DNA of 64,000 nt, from contig NZ_JANWGH010000001.1 of NCBI RefSeq assembly GCF_024919275.1, positions 868,001 through 932,000 of the forward strand, written 5' to 3'. A model generated the notes under the pieces. The model searched no databases. It had not been told where the DNA came from and was given only the letters and a program-made list of their open reading frames with translations. Source of the DNA: Algoriphagus limi. Lineage in GTDB: Bacteria; Bacteroidota; Bacteroidia; Cytophagales; Cyclobacteriaceae. A program made the translations under genes and the position numbers. Below are positions 52,301-62,394 of the stretch, piece after piece; positions within the stretch are counted from its first letter, which is position 1; the number at the start of each line of letters is the position of its first letter.

Positions 52301-52610
52301 ATCGCTCTGCAGGCCCACCCGTAGCATCCATTATGAAAATATCAAAATTCCCATAGCGATCTGAAGCAAAGGCAATCTTTTGACCGTCATTACTCCAAAT
52401 GGCCTTGTAATCATGAGCTTCATGAAAAGTCAATTGTTTAGCCTCTCCGCCTTTACTTGGGACAGTAAATAAATCTCCTTTATAGGAAAAGACTATCTGA
52501 CTACCATCTGGTGAAATAGCAGGATATCGTATCCATTGTGGATTTGCTTGACCCAAAACCATTTGGCATAGCATTACCGAAAGAACTCCTAAAAGACTGA
52601 TTTTTTTCAT
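49383..52610 (-). CDS. Tricorn-like S41 protease (exported)
   Basis: A 1075-residue exported protease. Signal peptide to about residue 21 (MVLGQ). Then come TolB/PD40-type beta-propeller repeats (about 25-590, with several SPDGKxIxF blades), a charged linker, a PDZ domain (about 785-860) and an S41 tail-specific-protease-like domain. The catalytic His (NVSHSG, about 758), the nucleophile Ser in NYSDG (about 985) and the oxyanion region around SFAGWEG (about 1017) fit the tricorn family. Tricorn digests peptides made by other proteases. ATG 52610 directly precedes the signal peptide, so the longer frame is not used. Solitary gene. Confidence 0.85.
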   Translation of the reverse strand: MKKISLLGVLSVMLCQMVLGQANPQWIRYPAISPDGSQIVFSYKGDLFTVPSKGGEAKQLTFHEAHDYKAIWSNDGQKIAFASDRYGNFDIFIMDATGGPAERLTFHSNDETPYDFSADGTHVIFGAQRMDIAAHRQYPTGSQPELYQVPVTGGRVDQIWTIPAEYVQSSKDGSKMIYHDKKGGENEWRKHHESGIARDIWMYDASSNTHQMLSTFYGEDRNPVFSSDESEIYYLSEQNGSFNVFAMPLENPSQVRALTQFENFPIRFLTASENGLMSFSYDGELYTLRDGEVPQKVSVKLLTQAISNPDNFISINGGVSEMSISPDGKEIAFIARGEVFVTSVDGSLTKRITETPEQERFVEFSPDGKYILYSSERDGRWQILKAEKVRAEEPFFFASTLIKESPMLELDVDAYLPKLSPDGKKLAYVENRRSIVVLDLESKGKVTLLSPDELLHMRDGDQYFTWSPDSKWLLATYNPTMVNGEVVLLDASGKEPFRNLTESGYDDGRAIWVNKGKQMLWFTNRDGLRSYATSGRSERDVYSLFFDKASWDLFNLNEDDYKLWKELQKTKESEKDADKDKSESKDDKVEAIKFDWKGIEDRKARLTIHSSMLGDAVLSKDGEKLFYLSRFEKGYDLWSTNLRTKETKKEISLDTNFGSLMWDKDQKSLFLLSNGSISKINPESMKRESIKIKDEMTYDREAEWAHLFDHVWQRTKGIFYTPEMHGVDWEKARVDYEKYLPHIGNNYEFAEMLSEMLGELNVSHSGARFSRSIPMPDQTASLGIFWDYGHEGNGIKITEVISGGPLDKADLNIQPGMIIQKIDGEAISEAVDFAKLLNRKEDKFTLLEVSDAQGQNVQQITIKPISLREEGSLLYKRWVKKNQEEVTRLSNGKLGYVHIPGMSDGPYRNVYEEMMGKYHDTDGVIVDTRFNGGGDLVADLAMFFTGERFLTYATTAKEFGYEPTARWTKPTLAMFNEANYSDGHCFACGYTDLNIGKTVGMPTPGTCSFAGWEGLPNGVRWGAVPVSAKNKAGEWLENNETRPQFEVKNMPGKIDQGIDQQLEKAVEELLKDVGN

Positions 52611-52723
52611 TTTTATAATCAATAAGATGTCGCACCGAAAGTAAGAAAAAAGAGACTCCATAGCTAACAAACTTATTTTAGAACCAAGAATTCAATTTTA
52701 AGCCAGGAATGCCTTCTATTTTC

Positions 52724-52755
52724 TTTCCATCCCTAAGCCAAGCGTCCTATATTTG
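52724..52755 (+). promoter_or_regulatory. Bacteroidota-type promoter for tyrS
   Basis: TTTC (52724-52727), 20 bases, TATATTTG (52748-52755), an exact -7 match. The predicted leader before ATG 52780 is about 18 bases. Confidence 0.5.
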
Positions 52756-52779
52756 CAGGCTAAATACCAAAAGGCAAAA

Positions 52780-54075
52780 ATGAATTCATTTATAGAAGAA
52801 CTACGCTGGAGAGGAATGCTCCAGGACATGACTCCTGAAATTGATGAACACCTAAATAAAGGGATGGCAGCTGCATACTTGGGTTTTGACCCAACAGCAG
52901 ACTCATTGCACATTGGCCATTTGGTTGGCGTCATGACGCTTTTGCATTTTCAGCGTGCTGGTCATAAGCCTTTCGCATTGGTAGGTGGAGCGACCGGAAT
53001 GATTGGAGATCCCTCTTTCAAGTCTGCAGAGCGAAATCTTCTGGACAAAGCCACCCTAGACCATAATGTTTCCTGCATCCAGAATCAGCTTTCTAAATTC
53101 TTGGACTTCTCTTCAGCTTCTCCAAACAAAGCTGAACTAGTCAATAATTACGATTGGATGTCTGAGTTCTCCTTTTTGGATTTTATCAGGGATGTGGGTA
53201 AGCATATCACTGTGAACTACATGATGGCTAAGGATAGCGTCAAACGCCGTCTGGAAGAGGGAAGCGGCTTATCTTTTACTGAGTTTTCTTATCAATTGAT
53301 CCAAGGATATGACTTTTACCATCTTTGGAAAAATAAAAACTGCACCGTTCAATTAGGGGGATCCGATCAGTGGGGAAATATTGTCACTGGAACTGAGTTA
53401 ATCCGTCGAATGGGAGGCGGTTCAGCTTATGCCCTAACCGTTCCATTGATTACCAAAGCAGATGGAAGCAAATTCGGAAAAACCGAAAGTGGTTCAGTTT
53501 GGCTGGATCCTGAGAAAACGTCGCCTTATGCATTCTATCAATTCTGGCTGAATGTATCGGATGAAGATGCATCAAAATACATCCGAATCTTCACCACCTT
53601 GGACCGGGAGACAATAGAAAACTTGGAGAAGTCGCATCAAGAAGCACCTCACTTGCGGATTTTACAGCATGAAATCGCTAAGCAGGTAACTATCATGGTA
53701 CATAGTGAAGAGGACTATTTGATGGCTCAAAAAGCTTCTCAGATTCTCTTTGGAAAGTCTTCAACCGAAGATTTGGCTACGTTGGATGAAAGAACCTTTT
53801 TGCAAGTGTTTGAAGGAGTACCTCAGGTAAAAATCTCGAAATCCCAATTCGAAGAAATTTCAACCGTTTTGGATCTTTTTGGTGAAATGACCCAAGGCGT
53901 CATCTTTTCATCCAAAGGCGAAGCAAGGAAATTGATTCAAGGAGGTGGCCTAAGTATCAATAAGGAAAAGCAAACTGATCCAAACGGAGCTTTCGATTCC
54001 AAACTGCTACAAGGAAAATACCTATTGGTTCAAAAAGGAAAGAAAAACTATTTTATCGTCGAAGTGACAGAATAA
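52780..54075 (+). CDS. tyrS: Tyrosyl-tRNA synthetase
   Basis: A 431-residue class I aminoacyl-tRNA synthetase. HIGH motif (LHIGHLVGV, near 50), tyrosine pocket [10 protein letters not shown] (about 197-206), and the KMSKS-equivalent KFGKT (about 235-239) are typical of bacterial TyrRS; an S4 RNA-binding domain ends the protein (about 365-431). ATG 52780 is preferred over a TTG at 52753 that overlaps the -7 element. Followed by a terminator. Confidence 0.95.
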   Translation: MNSFIEELRWRGMLQDMTPEIDEHLNKGMAAAYLGFDPTADSLHIGHLVGVMTLLHFQRAGHKPFALVGGATGMIGDPSFKSAERNLLDKATLDHNVSCIQNQLSKFLDFSSASPNKAELVNNYDWMSEFSFLDFIRDVGKHITVNYMMAKDSVKRRLEEGSGLSFTEFSYQLIQGYDFYHLWKNKNCTVQLGGSDQWGNIVTGTELIRRMGGGSAYALTVPLITKADGSKFGKTESGSVWLDPEKTSPYAFYQFWLNVSDEDASKYIRIFTTLDRETIENLEKSHQEAPHLRILQHEIAKQVTIMVHSEEDYLMAQKASQILFGKSSTEDLATLDERTFLQVFEGVPQVKISKSQFEEISTVLDLFGEMTQGVIFSSKGEARKLIQGGGLSINKEKQTDPNGAFDSKLLQGKYLLVQKGKKNYFIVEVTE

Positions 54076-54092
54076 ATCAATCCTTAATTATG

Positions 54093-54114
54093 GGCCGAAA
54101 TAAGAATTTCGGCC
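54093..54114 (+). terminator. Terminator after tyrS
   Basis: Arms GGCCGAAAT (54093-54101) and ATTTCGGCC (54106-54114), 9-bp perfect stem, loop AAGA, then six Ts. Confidence 0.85.
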
Positions 54115-54130
54115 TTTTTTAAAAATTGAA

Positions 54131-54165
54131 CTTGGTTTAATTCATTTTTTTGACCAAGGTTTAAT
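54131..54165 (+). promoter_or_regulatory. Candidate operator upstream of the TetR-family gene
   Basis: CTTGGT (54131-54136) and ACCAAG (54153-54158) form an inverted repeat, and GGTTTAAT occurs at 54134 and 54158, 24 bp apart. The arrangement upstream of a TetR gene suggests self-regulation. Confidence 0.35.
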
Positions 54166-54200
54166 ATTTTCACATAGCAAAAGAAATTTGAATTGTTAAG

Positions 54201-54896
54201 ATGCCAAAGGAGAAGAATAAGGAGAAGTTAATTCTGGATACAGCCATCTCCCTTTTTACAAAAAAAGGTTTTCAAGCCACCCGAATGGACGATATAGCTA
54301 AATCCGCGGGGATCAGTAAAGGCTTGACTTATTTTTATTATAAGAACAAAGAGGATTTGTTCATGGCTTTGACCAAAAAGGCATTTGACCTTTTTAAAGA
54401 AGAATTTCGCGAGGTTTATCTGATGAAAGGAATAAACGGCTTGGAAAAGCTCAATGAACTTGTAATTCGGGTCGTGGAATTCGCGAAGAAAAATCAGATC
54501 TTATACGATTCCATCATTGGCTTTATGGACCTTGTCAAGAAATATAATGATGAGGAAGCCAGAAAAACGATAGACCCTTTGATTTTGGAAAGTCAACATT
54601 TCCAGAAGCTTTTAGAAATCCATCACGAACCGGCAAAATTTGGTGTCATGATGGTTAGCCAAGGTATCAAAGATGGAAGTATCAGACCTGAACTTCAGCC
54701 TGAAATCACCTTCTACACTGTTTGGAGCATGATTATTGGATTTGAAAAAATGCTCGGTCCGATCGGATATGAAGGAAAAGAAGTAAAAATCAACCCAGAA
54801 AACTGGCAGCATGGATTTCTGAAATTACTACAGGACATGCTTAAAGGCACGATACAAGCCAGTCGTCCAGCAACAGTTCAGACTAGCTTATTTTAA
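54201..54896 (+). CDS. TetR-family transcriptional regulator
   Basis: A 231-residue regulator. The N-terminal 50 residues are a TetR helix-turn-helix (LILDTAISLFTKKGFQATRMDDIAKSAGISKGLTYFYYKNKEDLF). The ligand-binding half is helical with no recognisable pocket signature. Its neighbours are tyrS and a convergent peptide transporter, and neither is a clear target. Candidate operator repeats lie in its own upstream region. Confidence 0.85.
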   Translation: MPKEKNKEKLILDTAISLFTKKGFQATRMDDIAKSAGISKGLTYFYYKNKEDLFMALTKKAFDLFKEEFREVYLMKGINGLEKLNELVIRVVEFAKKNQILYDSIIGFMDLVKKYNDEEARKTIDPLILESQHFQKLLEIHHEPAKFGVMMVSQGIKDGSIRPELQPEITFYTVWSMIIGFEKMLGPIGYEGKEVKINPENWQHGFLKLLQDMLKGTIQASRPATVQTSLF

Positions 54897-54899
54897 TAA

Positions 54900-54933
54900 A
54901 AAAGAAGGCAATCCTTGAGGATTGCCTTCTTTT
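54900..54933. terminator. Bidirectional terminator
   Basis: Arms AAAAGAAGGCAATCCT (54900-54915) and AGGATTGCCTTCTTTT (54918-54933), a 16-bp perfect stem with T-runs on both sides, between convergent TetR and peptide transporter genes. Confidence 0.9.
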
Positions 54934-54949
54934 TGAATCTAAGGGAAGA

Positions 54950-56506
<1,557 letters not shown>

Positions 56507-56719
56507 GGATCAAGATTTTTTGGGTGTATAGATTTTACAATGATAAAGCAATTTGGTACTTACTTCCAAAAAAAGCCTTTGTAGATACTAAGATTATTCA
56601 ATTCTTGACATGACAATAATCAGGCTAAGTCCAGCATAAAAAATAGAAATTCAAGATACCACCAAATAATTTTCTGAATTTTCTTCGTAATCGATTGAAT
56701 GAGCAAAAAATGAAGATTT

Positions 56720-56754
56720 TTTGGTAATTGGTAAAAGGTATTTACTTAATTTTG
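56720..56754 (+). promoter_or_regulatory. Bacteroidota-type promoter for pckA
   Basis: TTTG (56720-56723), 23 bases, TAATTTTG (56747-56754), an exact -7 match. The predicted leader to ATG 56789 is about 28 bases. Confidence 0.5.
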
Positions 56755-56788
56755 AACAGACAATTTTCAGTATATAAACCCATTATTT

Positions 56789-58390
56789 ATGCAGGATTTA
56801 GCCATGGATTTACAAACCTCTCCCCTGGATTTCCTTGATCTAACAACGAGCGGAAAAATCCACTACAATCTAACCCCAGCGGAGCTAATTGAACATTCAT
56901 TAGCACGCAAAGAAGGTTCTTTGACTTCCACCGGTGCCCTAATGGCTGATACCGGAAAATTCACAGGAAGATCTCCAAAAGACCGCTACATTGTCAAAGA
57001 TGCCAAAACCGAGCATACGGTTTGGTGGGGTGATATCAACATCCCCTTTGATGCAGAAAAGTTTGATAGTCTTCTTGAAAAAATGAAGAACTATCTGCAG
57101 GATAAAGACCTGTATGTTCGAGATGCTTTTGCAGGCGCAGATCCGGATTATCGATTAAACATTCGAATAATCAATACTTGGGCTTGGCATAATCTCTTCT
57201 GCAACAACATGTTCCTAAGACCTACTTCGGAAGAATTGGAGAATTTCGAACATGATTTCACCATCATTTGTGCGCCAGGGTTTGAAGCTGATCCCGCGAT
57301 AGACGGTACCAAAAATCCCAATTTCGCTATTCTCAACCTGAGCAAGCGAATGATTTTAATTGGGGGCACAGGTTATGCCGGAGAAATGAAAAAAGGAATT
57401 TTTTCTGTACTGAATTACATCTTGCCTGCAGAAAGAAATACCCTTTCCATGCACTGCTCTGCCAACGTAGGCGAGGAAGGTGACACTGCGATTTTCTTCG
57501 GTCTTTCAGGTACTGGAAAAACCACCCTTTCTGCAGATCCAAAACGGGCTTTGATTGGAGATGATGAGCATGGATGGGCTGAAAATGGCGTATTCAATTT
57601 CGAAGGTGGCTGTTATGCAAAGGTCATTGACCTAAATCGGGAAAAGGAACCGGAGATTTATGACGCTATCAAGTTTGGAGCAATTGTCGAAAACACACGA
57701 TTCAAACCGAATAGCCGAGAAGTGGATTTCATGAATAAATCTGTCACAGAAAATACTAGGACAGCCTACCCTATTCATTTCATTCACAATGCTAAAGATC
57801 CCTCAATTGCAGGCATTCCAAAAAACATCTTCTTCCTTACCGCAGATGCTTTTGGGGTGATCCCTCCTATTTCGAGACTTAATAAAAGTCAGGCAATGTA
57901 TCATTTCATTTCTGGATATACAGCTAAGGTTGCGGGAACAGAAATGGGAATTACAGAGCCAAAACTCACCTTTTCAGCCTGTTTTGGAGCAGCATTCCTT
58001 CCATTACACCCTACGGCTTATGCAACGCTTTTCGGAGAAAAAATGGAAGAGTATCAAACCAATGTTTGGCTGGTGAATACCGGCTGGACTGGGGGGCATT
58101 ATGGTGTAGGTTCTCGAATGAAGCTTTCCCATACACGAGGAATGATTACAGCAGCTTTGGAAGGAAAGCTTAACGATGTAGAATATAAAAAGCACGCTGT
58201 TTTTGGTTTCGATGTTCCTCAAAGCTGTCCGGGAGTTCCAAGTGATGTCCTAAACCCTAGAAACACCTGGAAAAATCCAGAGGATTATGATAAACAAGCC
58301 TGGGTTCTTGCTGAGTCCTTCATCCAAAATTTCGAACAGTTTGAGGAATTTGCATCTGAAGACATTCTGAAAGGAGCTCCAAAAATCTAA
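56789..58390 (+). CDS. pckA: Phosphoenolpyruvate carboxykinase (ATP)
   Basis: A 533-residue enzyme of gluconeogenesis that turns oxaloacetate and ATP into phosphoenolpyruvate. The P-loop-like kinase motif GLSGTGKTT is at 238-246. The N-terminal GKFTGRSPKDRY block (near 54-65), DDEHGW near 260 and the late WLVNTGWTGG motif (near 424) are all present. Solitary gene with its own promoter and a terminator. Confidence 0.95.
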   Translation: MQDLAMDLQTSPLDFLDLTTSGKIHYNLTPAELIEHSLARKEGSLTSTGALMADTGKFTGRSPKDRYIVKDAKTEHTVWWGDINIPFDAEKFDSLLEKMKNYLQDKDLYVRDAFAGADPDYRLNIRIINTWAWHNLFCNNMFLRPTSEELENFEHDFTIICAPGFEADPAIDGTKNPNFAILNLSKRMILIGGTGYAGEMKKGIFSVLNYILPAERNTLSMHCSANVGEEGDTAIFFGLSGTGKTTLSADPKRALIGDDEHGWAENGVFNFEGGCYAKVIDLNREKEPEIYDAIKFGAIVENTRFKPNSREVDFMNKSVTENTRTAYPIHFIHNAKDPSIAGIPKNIFFLTADAFGVIPPISRLNKSQAMYHFISGYTAKVAGTEMGITEPKLTFSACFGAAFLPLHPTAYATLFGEKMEEYQTNVWLVNTGWTGGHYGVGSRMKLSHTRGMITAALEGKLNDVEYKKHAVFGFDVPQSCPGVPSDVLNPRNTWKNPEDYDKQAWVLAESFIQNFEQFEEFASEDILKGAPKI

Positions 58391-58418
58391 ATACATTCAA
58401 TAACCCAACTATAACCCC

Positions 58419-58444
58419 AAGCCCACTTTTAATGAAGTGGGCTT
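58419..58444 (+). terminator. Terminator after pckA
   Basis: Arms AAGCCCACTT (58419-58428) and AAGTGGGCTT (58435-58444), 10-bp stem, 6-base loop, then T-run. Confidence 0.85.
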
Positions 58445-58533
58445 TTTTCGTCTCAAATCTTAATTAAAATCAAATATTTCAGATTCAAATCTTATTTTTG
58501 GCAACCTTAAATAACTTAACTCCAACCAATTCC

Positions 58534-58971
58534 ATGAAAACAGCTGAAATAATCACTGAAAAGGGAACAATGAAAGTTGAATTCTATGAAAAGGATGCTC
58601 CCAATACAGTGAAAAATTTTATTGACTTATCGAAAAAAGGATTCTATGATGGACTCACTTTTCATCGAGTTATTCCAAATTTTGTAATCCAAGGTGGATG
58701 CCCTGAAGGAACAGGAAGAGGAGGACCAGGTTACATGATCGATTGTGAATTGACTGGAGAAAATCAATTCCATGACCGTGGCGTTCTTTCCATGGCGCAT
58801 GCTGGAAGAAACACAGGAGGATCTCAGTTTTTCATTTGTCATAATCGAGAAAATACCCGACATCTAGACCGTAATCATACTTGCTTTGGAAAAGTCTATG
58901 AAGGATTGGATGTGATAGATGATATAAGAGCTGGTGATAAAATTGAAAAAATTATCATTCACGAAGAATAA
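58534..58971 (+). CDS. Cyclophilin-type peptidyl-prolyl isomerase
   Basis: A 145-residue cytoplasmic PPIase. The core has FHRVIPNFVIQGG (about 43-55), a GTGRGGPGY block, then SMAHAGRNTGGSQFFI (about 87-102), the cyclophilin active site. ATG 58534 is used; an in-frame TTG at 58498 overlaps a TATTTTTG -7 element (58493-58500), which supports the later start. No signal peptide. Confidence 0.95.
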   Translation: MKTAEIITEKGTMKVEFYEKDAPNTVKNFIDLSKKGFYDGLTFHRVIPNFVIQGGCPEGTGRGGPGYMIDCELTGENQFHDRGVLSMAHAGRNTGGSQFFICHNRENTRHLDRNHTCFGKVYEGLDVIDDIRAGDKIEKIIIHEE

Positions 58972-58973
58972 AG

Positions 58974-58999
58974 AAAAAATCCCCGATTGGGGATTTTTT
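58974..58999. terminator. Bidirectional terminator
   Basis: Arms AAAAAATCCCC (58974-58984) and GGGGATTTTTT (58989-58999), loop GATT, between the convergent cyclophilin and RNA methyltransferase genes; it touches the stop codon of the latter. Confidence 0.9.
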
Positions 59000-59703
59000 T
59001 ATGCCTTACTAATTTTCCAATAGTGCTTTTCATGAAGGTCCGATCGCTTAACTATTGACCGATACCATTTCATTCGGAGGATATCTTTTTCGTATTCTGA
59101 GAGATAAAAATCAGGATGATTAAAACTTTCAGCTTTTTGTATCAATTCATAAAGAAAGATCGATGCAGAAACTGAAATATTGAAGCTTTCTGTAAACCCA
59201 AGCATTGGAATATGAACCAAACCGTCTACCTTTTCTTTTACCTCTTCAGAAATTCCTTCGTGCTCATTTCCAAATACCAAGGCTATTTTTTCCTTGGGTT
59301 CTAACTTTTCCAAAGGAATGGAATTTGGTGATGGACTGGTACCGAAAATTTTATATCCTTTTTCTCTTAATTTATCAAAGCAAGCATCAACTGAGGAACC
59401 TTCCTTTCGATAGTATTTATGTAAATCTACCCATTGGGCGGCTCCTCTAGTGACGTAAGGATTGACTTTATAGGCATTGGTTTTTTCGATCACGTGCATA
59501 TCCTGAATCCCGAAGCAATCACAAGTTCGAATCACCGCACTTGCGTTGTGAGGTTTGTGGATATTTTCTAAAACAACCGTAATAAAACGTGTCCTTTTTT
59601 CGAGAACATCATCAATCAGTTTCTTTTTATGGTCTGTAATGTATTGACCTAAATAATCCAAAAGTCCCTGATCAAATGCTATTTCTGGCTGTTTTTGACT
59701 CAT
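58999..59703 (-). CDS. TrmH/SpoU-family RNA 2'-O-methyltransferase
   Basis: A 234-residue SPOUT-fold methyltransferase. Motif 1 is LENIHKPHNASAVIRTCDCFG (about 46-66), motif 2 VFGNEHEGIS (about 144-153) and motif 3 ESFNISVSASIFLYEL (about 170-185), as in TrmH, which methylates G18 in tRNA. The N-terminal and C-terminal extensions fit TrmH length. It starts 8 bases after the parC stop, so it is read from the same transcript as the topoisomerase genes. Confidence 0.85.
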   Translation of the reverse strand: MSQKQPEIAFDQGLLDYLGQYITDHKKKLIDDVLEKRTRFITVVLENIHKPHNASAVIRTCDCFGIQDMHVIEKTNAYKVNPYVTRGAAQWVDLHKYYRKEGSSVDACFDKLREKGYKIFGTSPSPNSIPLEKLEPKEKIALVFGNEHEGISEEVKEKVDGLVHIPMLGFTESFNISVSASIFLYELIQKAESFNHPDFYLSEYEKDILRMKWYRSIVKRSDLHEKHYWKISKA

Positions 59704-59711
59704 GAATTTAT

Positions 59712-62324
59712 TTAAAACAAGCCCAACTGTTCTTCATCAGAATCTTTTTTAGGACTTAGATCAATGGTACTACCTACTTCCAACTCATCTGAGTCATCAT
59801 CCTTTTTATCCGCCTTTTCTTTATTTTCAGACTTTTGGGAAGAAATTAAATTCACCTGTTTAACCGGGTGAGAACTCAATTTATTTCCAATAGCCTTCCA
59901 ACCTTTCACATCGATCAGCATATCCAGATCATATTCCTGCTCCTCTTCAGTTTTTCCTTTTAGAACAAGAACCTTGACTTGAGGCTGTTTTTCAGTAGAA
60001 ATCAATTTGAGATAAGAAGATCGATGGTCTGTAATGAAGTTGAACTTCTTGTTCATCGTCGTGGTCTCAATTTGGAATCGCTTCACGTAATAAGTTTTGC
60101 TACCTCCATCATAATAAACTGCCGACAAGACTTTCTCAGGATCAAATTTTTCAATCAAAAGAACTTCATTCGGCTCATATCGATTGGTCAATTCAAATCC
60201 TGTCAACTCATAATCTCCTGATTTGTAGCAAACCAAAATTTTATCTTCTCCCAAAAAATTACCGATTAATTGTCCTCTTTCATCGGTATTCAACCGGCCA
60301 ACAACCGGGTCATAATAAATATCCAAACCTCCTAAGGTGGAAACACCTTCCATCTTAAGCTGAACTTTTCTTACTGGATATTTTGTCAAAATATTTCCTC
60401 CTGCACCTCGCCCTTTGATATCCAAGTCGGCAAAATCAAAATCAAAAACTTTTACTCTAGCCTTCGCCCCTTGAGTGAGATAAACCGTCACAATTTCAGC
60501 TTCTCCATTTGGATTAGCCGTCAAATACAAAACCTTTGATCCTTTGGTGCCTTTGGTCAGATCATATTCCCGATCCCTGGTAACACCGCCTGGCTGAAAA
60601 CGCTTCACCATCGCGCGTCCACTGGTACCATCCAGGTAAATCAAATTGAAGGTCAGCCGGTCATCGTTTTTCCTGAAAATCCCCACATGAAGAATGTCCT
60701 TTCCCATGAAAAGCTTATCCTGAATCTTGGAAACCATCATTTTTCCATCCTTTCGGATCGCGATGATATCATCCAAATCAGAACAATCACAAACGAATTC
60801 ATCCTTCTTGAGACCAAACCCAACGAATCCATCTTTGCGGTTTACATATAGTTTCGCATTGTTGGCCGCTACAACGGTAGCCTGAATAGTATCAAAGGCG
60901 CGGATTTCAGTTTTTCGCTCACGACCTTTCCCGTATTTCTCGAGAAGTCTTTGGTAATATTTAATCGAATATTCAGTCAGATGACGGAGATTGTAATTCA
61001 CCTCCTTCAACTCTTCTTGCAATCGACGCATTAATTCATCGGCCTTGAACGAGTCATACTTGGAAATTCGCTTGATTTTGATTTCTGTAAGGCGAACCAA
61101 ATCCTCTTGAGTGATCTCTCTATAAAAATCAGGCTTATAAGGATCCAGCCCCTTGTCAATCGCTTGAAGAACTTCTTCCCAAGTGGTACATTCTTCTATA
61201 TCTCTATAAATCCGATTCTCGATAAAGATTTTTTCCAAAGAGGAAAAAAGTAACTTTTCCATTAACTCCCCTTTGCGGATTTCTAATTCCTGCTTGAGAA
61301 GCTTTTTGGTTTGCTTGGTATTGTACTCTAAAATGTCATTGACAGAAAGAAATACCGGCTTTTCATTGATGATCACACAGGCATTTGGAGAGATAGAGAC
61401 CTCACAATCCGTAAATGCATAAAGCGCATCAATGGTCACATCAGGTGAAACTCCTGTAGCTAAATGAACCTGAATCTCAACATCTTTGGCAGTATTGTCT
61501 ACTACCTTTTTTATTTTGATCTTCCCTTTATCATTGGCTTTCAAAATAGAATCGATGAGAGAATCCGTGGTTGTACCATACGGTATTTCTTTGATTACCA
61601 AAGTCTTGGTATCCTCTTCTTCAATTCTTGCACGAACCTTTACTTTTCCCCCTCGAAGACCTCCGTTATACTCACTAAAGTCAGCTAAACCTCCAGTAAG
61701 GAAATCAGGAACAATATTGGTTTTGTTGCCTTTTAGAATTTCAATGGAGCCTTCAATGAGTTCACAGAAGTTATGAGGAAGGATTTTTGTCGAAAGTCCA
61801 ACCGCAATTCCTTCAACCCCTTGAGCCAATAAAAGCGGGAATTTTACAGGTAGCGTAACCGGTTCTCTTTTTCTACCATCATAGGAAAGTTGCCATTCAG
61901 TCGTTTGAGGATTAAAGACAACTTCAAGAGCAAATTTTGAAAGTCTTGCCTCAATATATCGTGCGGCAGCAGCTGAATCCCCTGTTCGAATATCACCCCA
62001 GTTACCCTGAGTCTCAATCAATAGATCCTTTTGACCCAAATTCACAATAGCATCACCAATTGAAGCATCACCATGCGGGTGATATTGCATGGATTGGCCG
62101 ATGATGTTTGCCACTTTATTGAATCTGCCATCATCCATTTCCTTCATGGCGTGCAGAATTCTTCTTTGAACTGGCTTTAGACCATCTTCAATAGCTGGAA
62201 CAGCTCGCTCCAAAATCACATATGAAGCATAATCCAGAAACCACTCCTTATACATTCCCGTCACTGGGACTGAATCGTGCAGGTTCTCGTCTCCAGGATT
62301 AATTATATTTTCGTTGTCACTCAT
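59712..62324 (-). CDS. parC: DNA topoisomerase IV subunit A
   Basis: An 870-residue type IIA topoisomerase A subunit. The catalytic tyrosine is Tyr123 in AARYIEARLS; the Ser/Asp quinolone-region equivalents are in QYHPHGDASIG (about 80-90). The N-terminal breakage-reunion domain is followed by a C-terminal beta-pinwheel region (about 500-760) with an acidic tail. Located after parE, it is more likely ParC than GyrA. It unlinks daughter chromosomes. Second gene of the parE-parC-trmH operon. Confidence 0.9.
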   Translation of the reverse strand: MSDNENIINPGDENLHDSVPVTGMYKEWFLDYASYVILERAVPAIEDGLKPVQRRILHAMKEMDDGRFNKVANIIGQSMQYHPHGDASIGDAIVNLGQKDLLIETQGNWGDIRTGDSAAAARYIEARLSKFALEVVFNPQTTEWQLSYDGRKREPVTLPVKFPLLLAQGVEGIAVGLSTKILPHNFCELIEGSIEILKGNKTNIVPDFLTGGLADFSEYNGGLRGGKVKVRARIEEEDTKTLVIKEIPYGTTTDSLIDSILKANDKGKIKIKKVVDNTAKDVEIQVHLATGVSPDVTIDALYAFTDCEVSISPNACVIINEKPVFLSVNDILEYNTKQTKKLLKQELEIRKGELMEKLLFSSLEKIFIENRIYRDIEECTTWEEVLQAIDKGLDPYKPDFYREITQEDLVRLTEIKIKRISKYDSFKADELMRRLQEELKEVNYNLRHLTEYSIKYYQRLLEKYGKGRERKTEIRAFDTIQATVVAANNAKLYVNRKDGFVGFGLKKDEFVCDCSDLDDIIAIRKDGKMMVSKIQDKLFMGKDILHVGIFRKNDDRLTFNLIYLDGTSGRAMVKRFQPGGVTRDREYDLTKGTKGSKVLYLTANPNGEAEIVTVYLTQGAKARVKVFDFDFADLDIKGRGAGGNILTKYPVRKVQLKMEGVSTLGGLDIYYDPVVGRLNTDERGQLIGNFLGEDKILVCYKSGDYELTGFELTNRYEPNEVLLIEKFDPEKVLSAVYYDGGSKTYYVKRFQIETTTMNKKFNFITDHRSSYLKLISTEKQPQVKVLVLKGKTEEEQEYDLDMLIDVKGWKAIGNKLSSHPVKQVNLISSQKSENKEKADKKDDDSDELEVGSTIDLSPKKDSDEEQLGLF

Positions 62325-62394
62325 GTCAACAGTTTTATCTCAAGCTCAAACCAATAAAAACACGCTTTATAGCGAAATTTCAAGCATGTTAAAC

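Noticed and set aside
56592..56621. GATTATT/AATAATC repeat and a TTGACATGACAA near-palindrome between the POT and pckA genes
   Set aside because: The arms are short and AT-rich with no phasing or promoter overlap, so they do not stand out from background.
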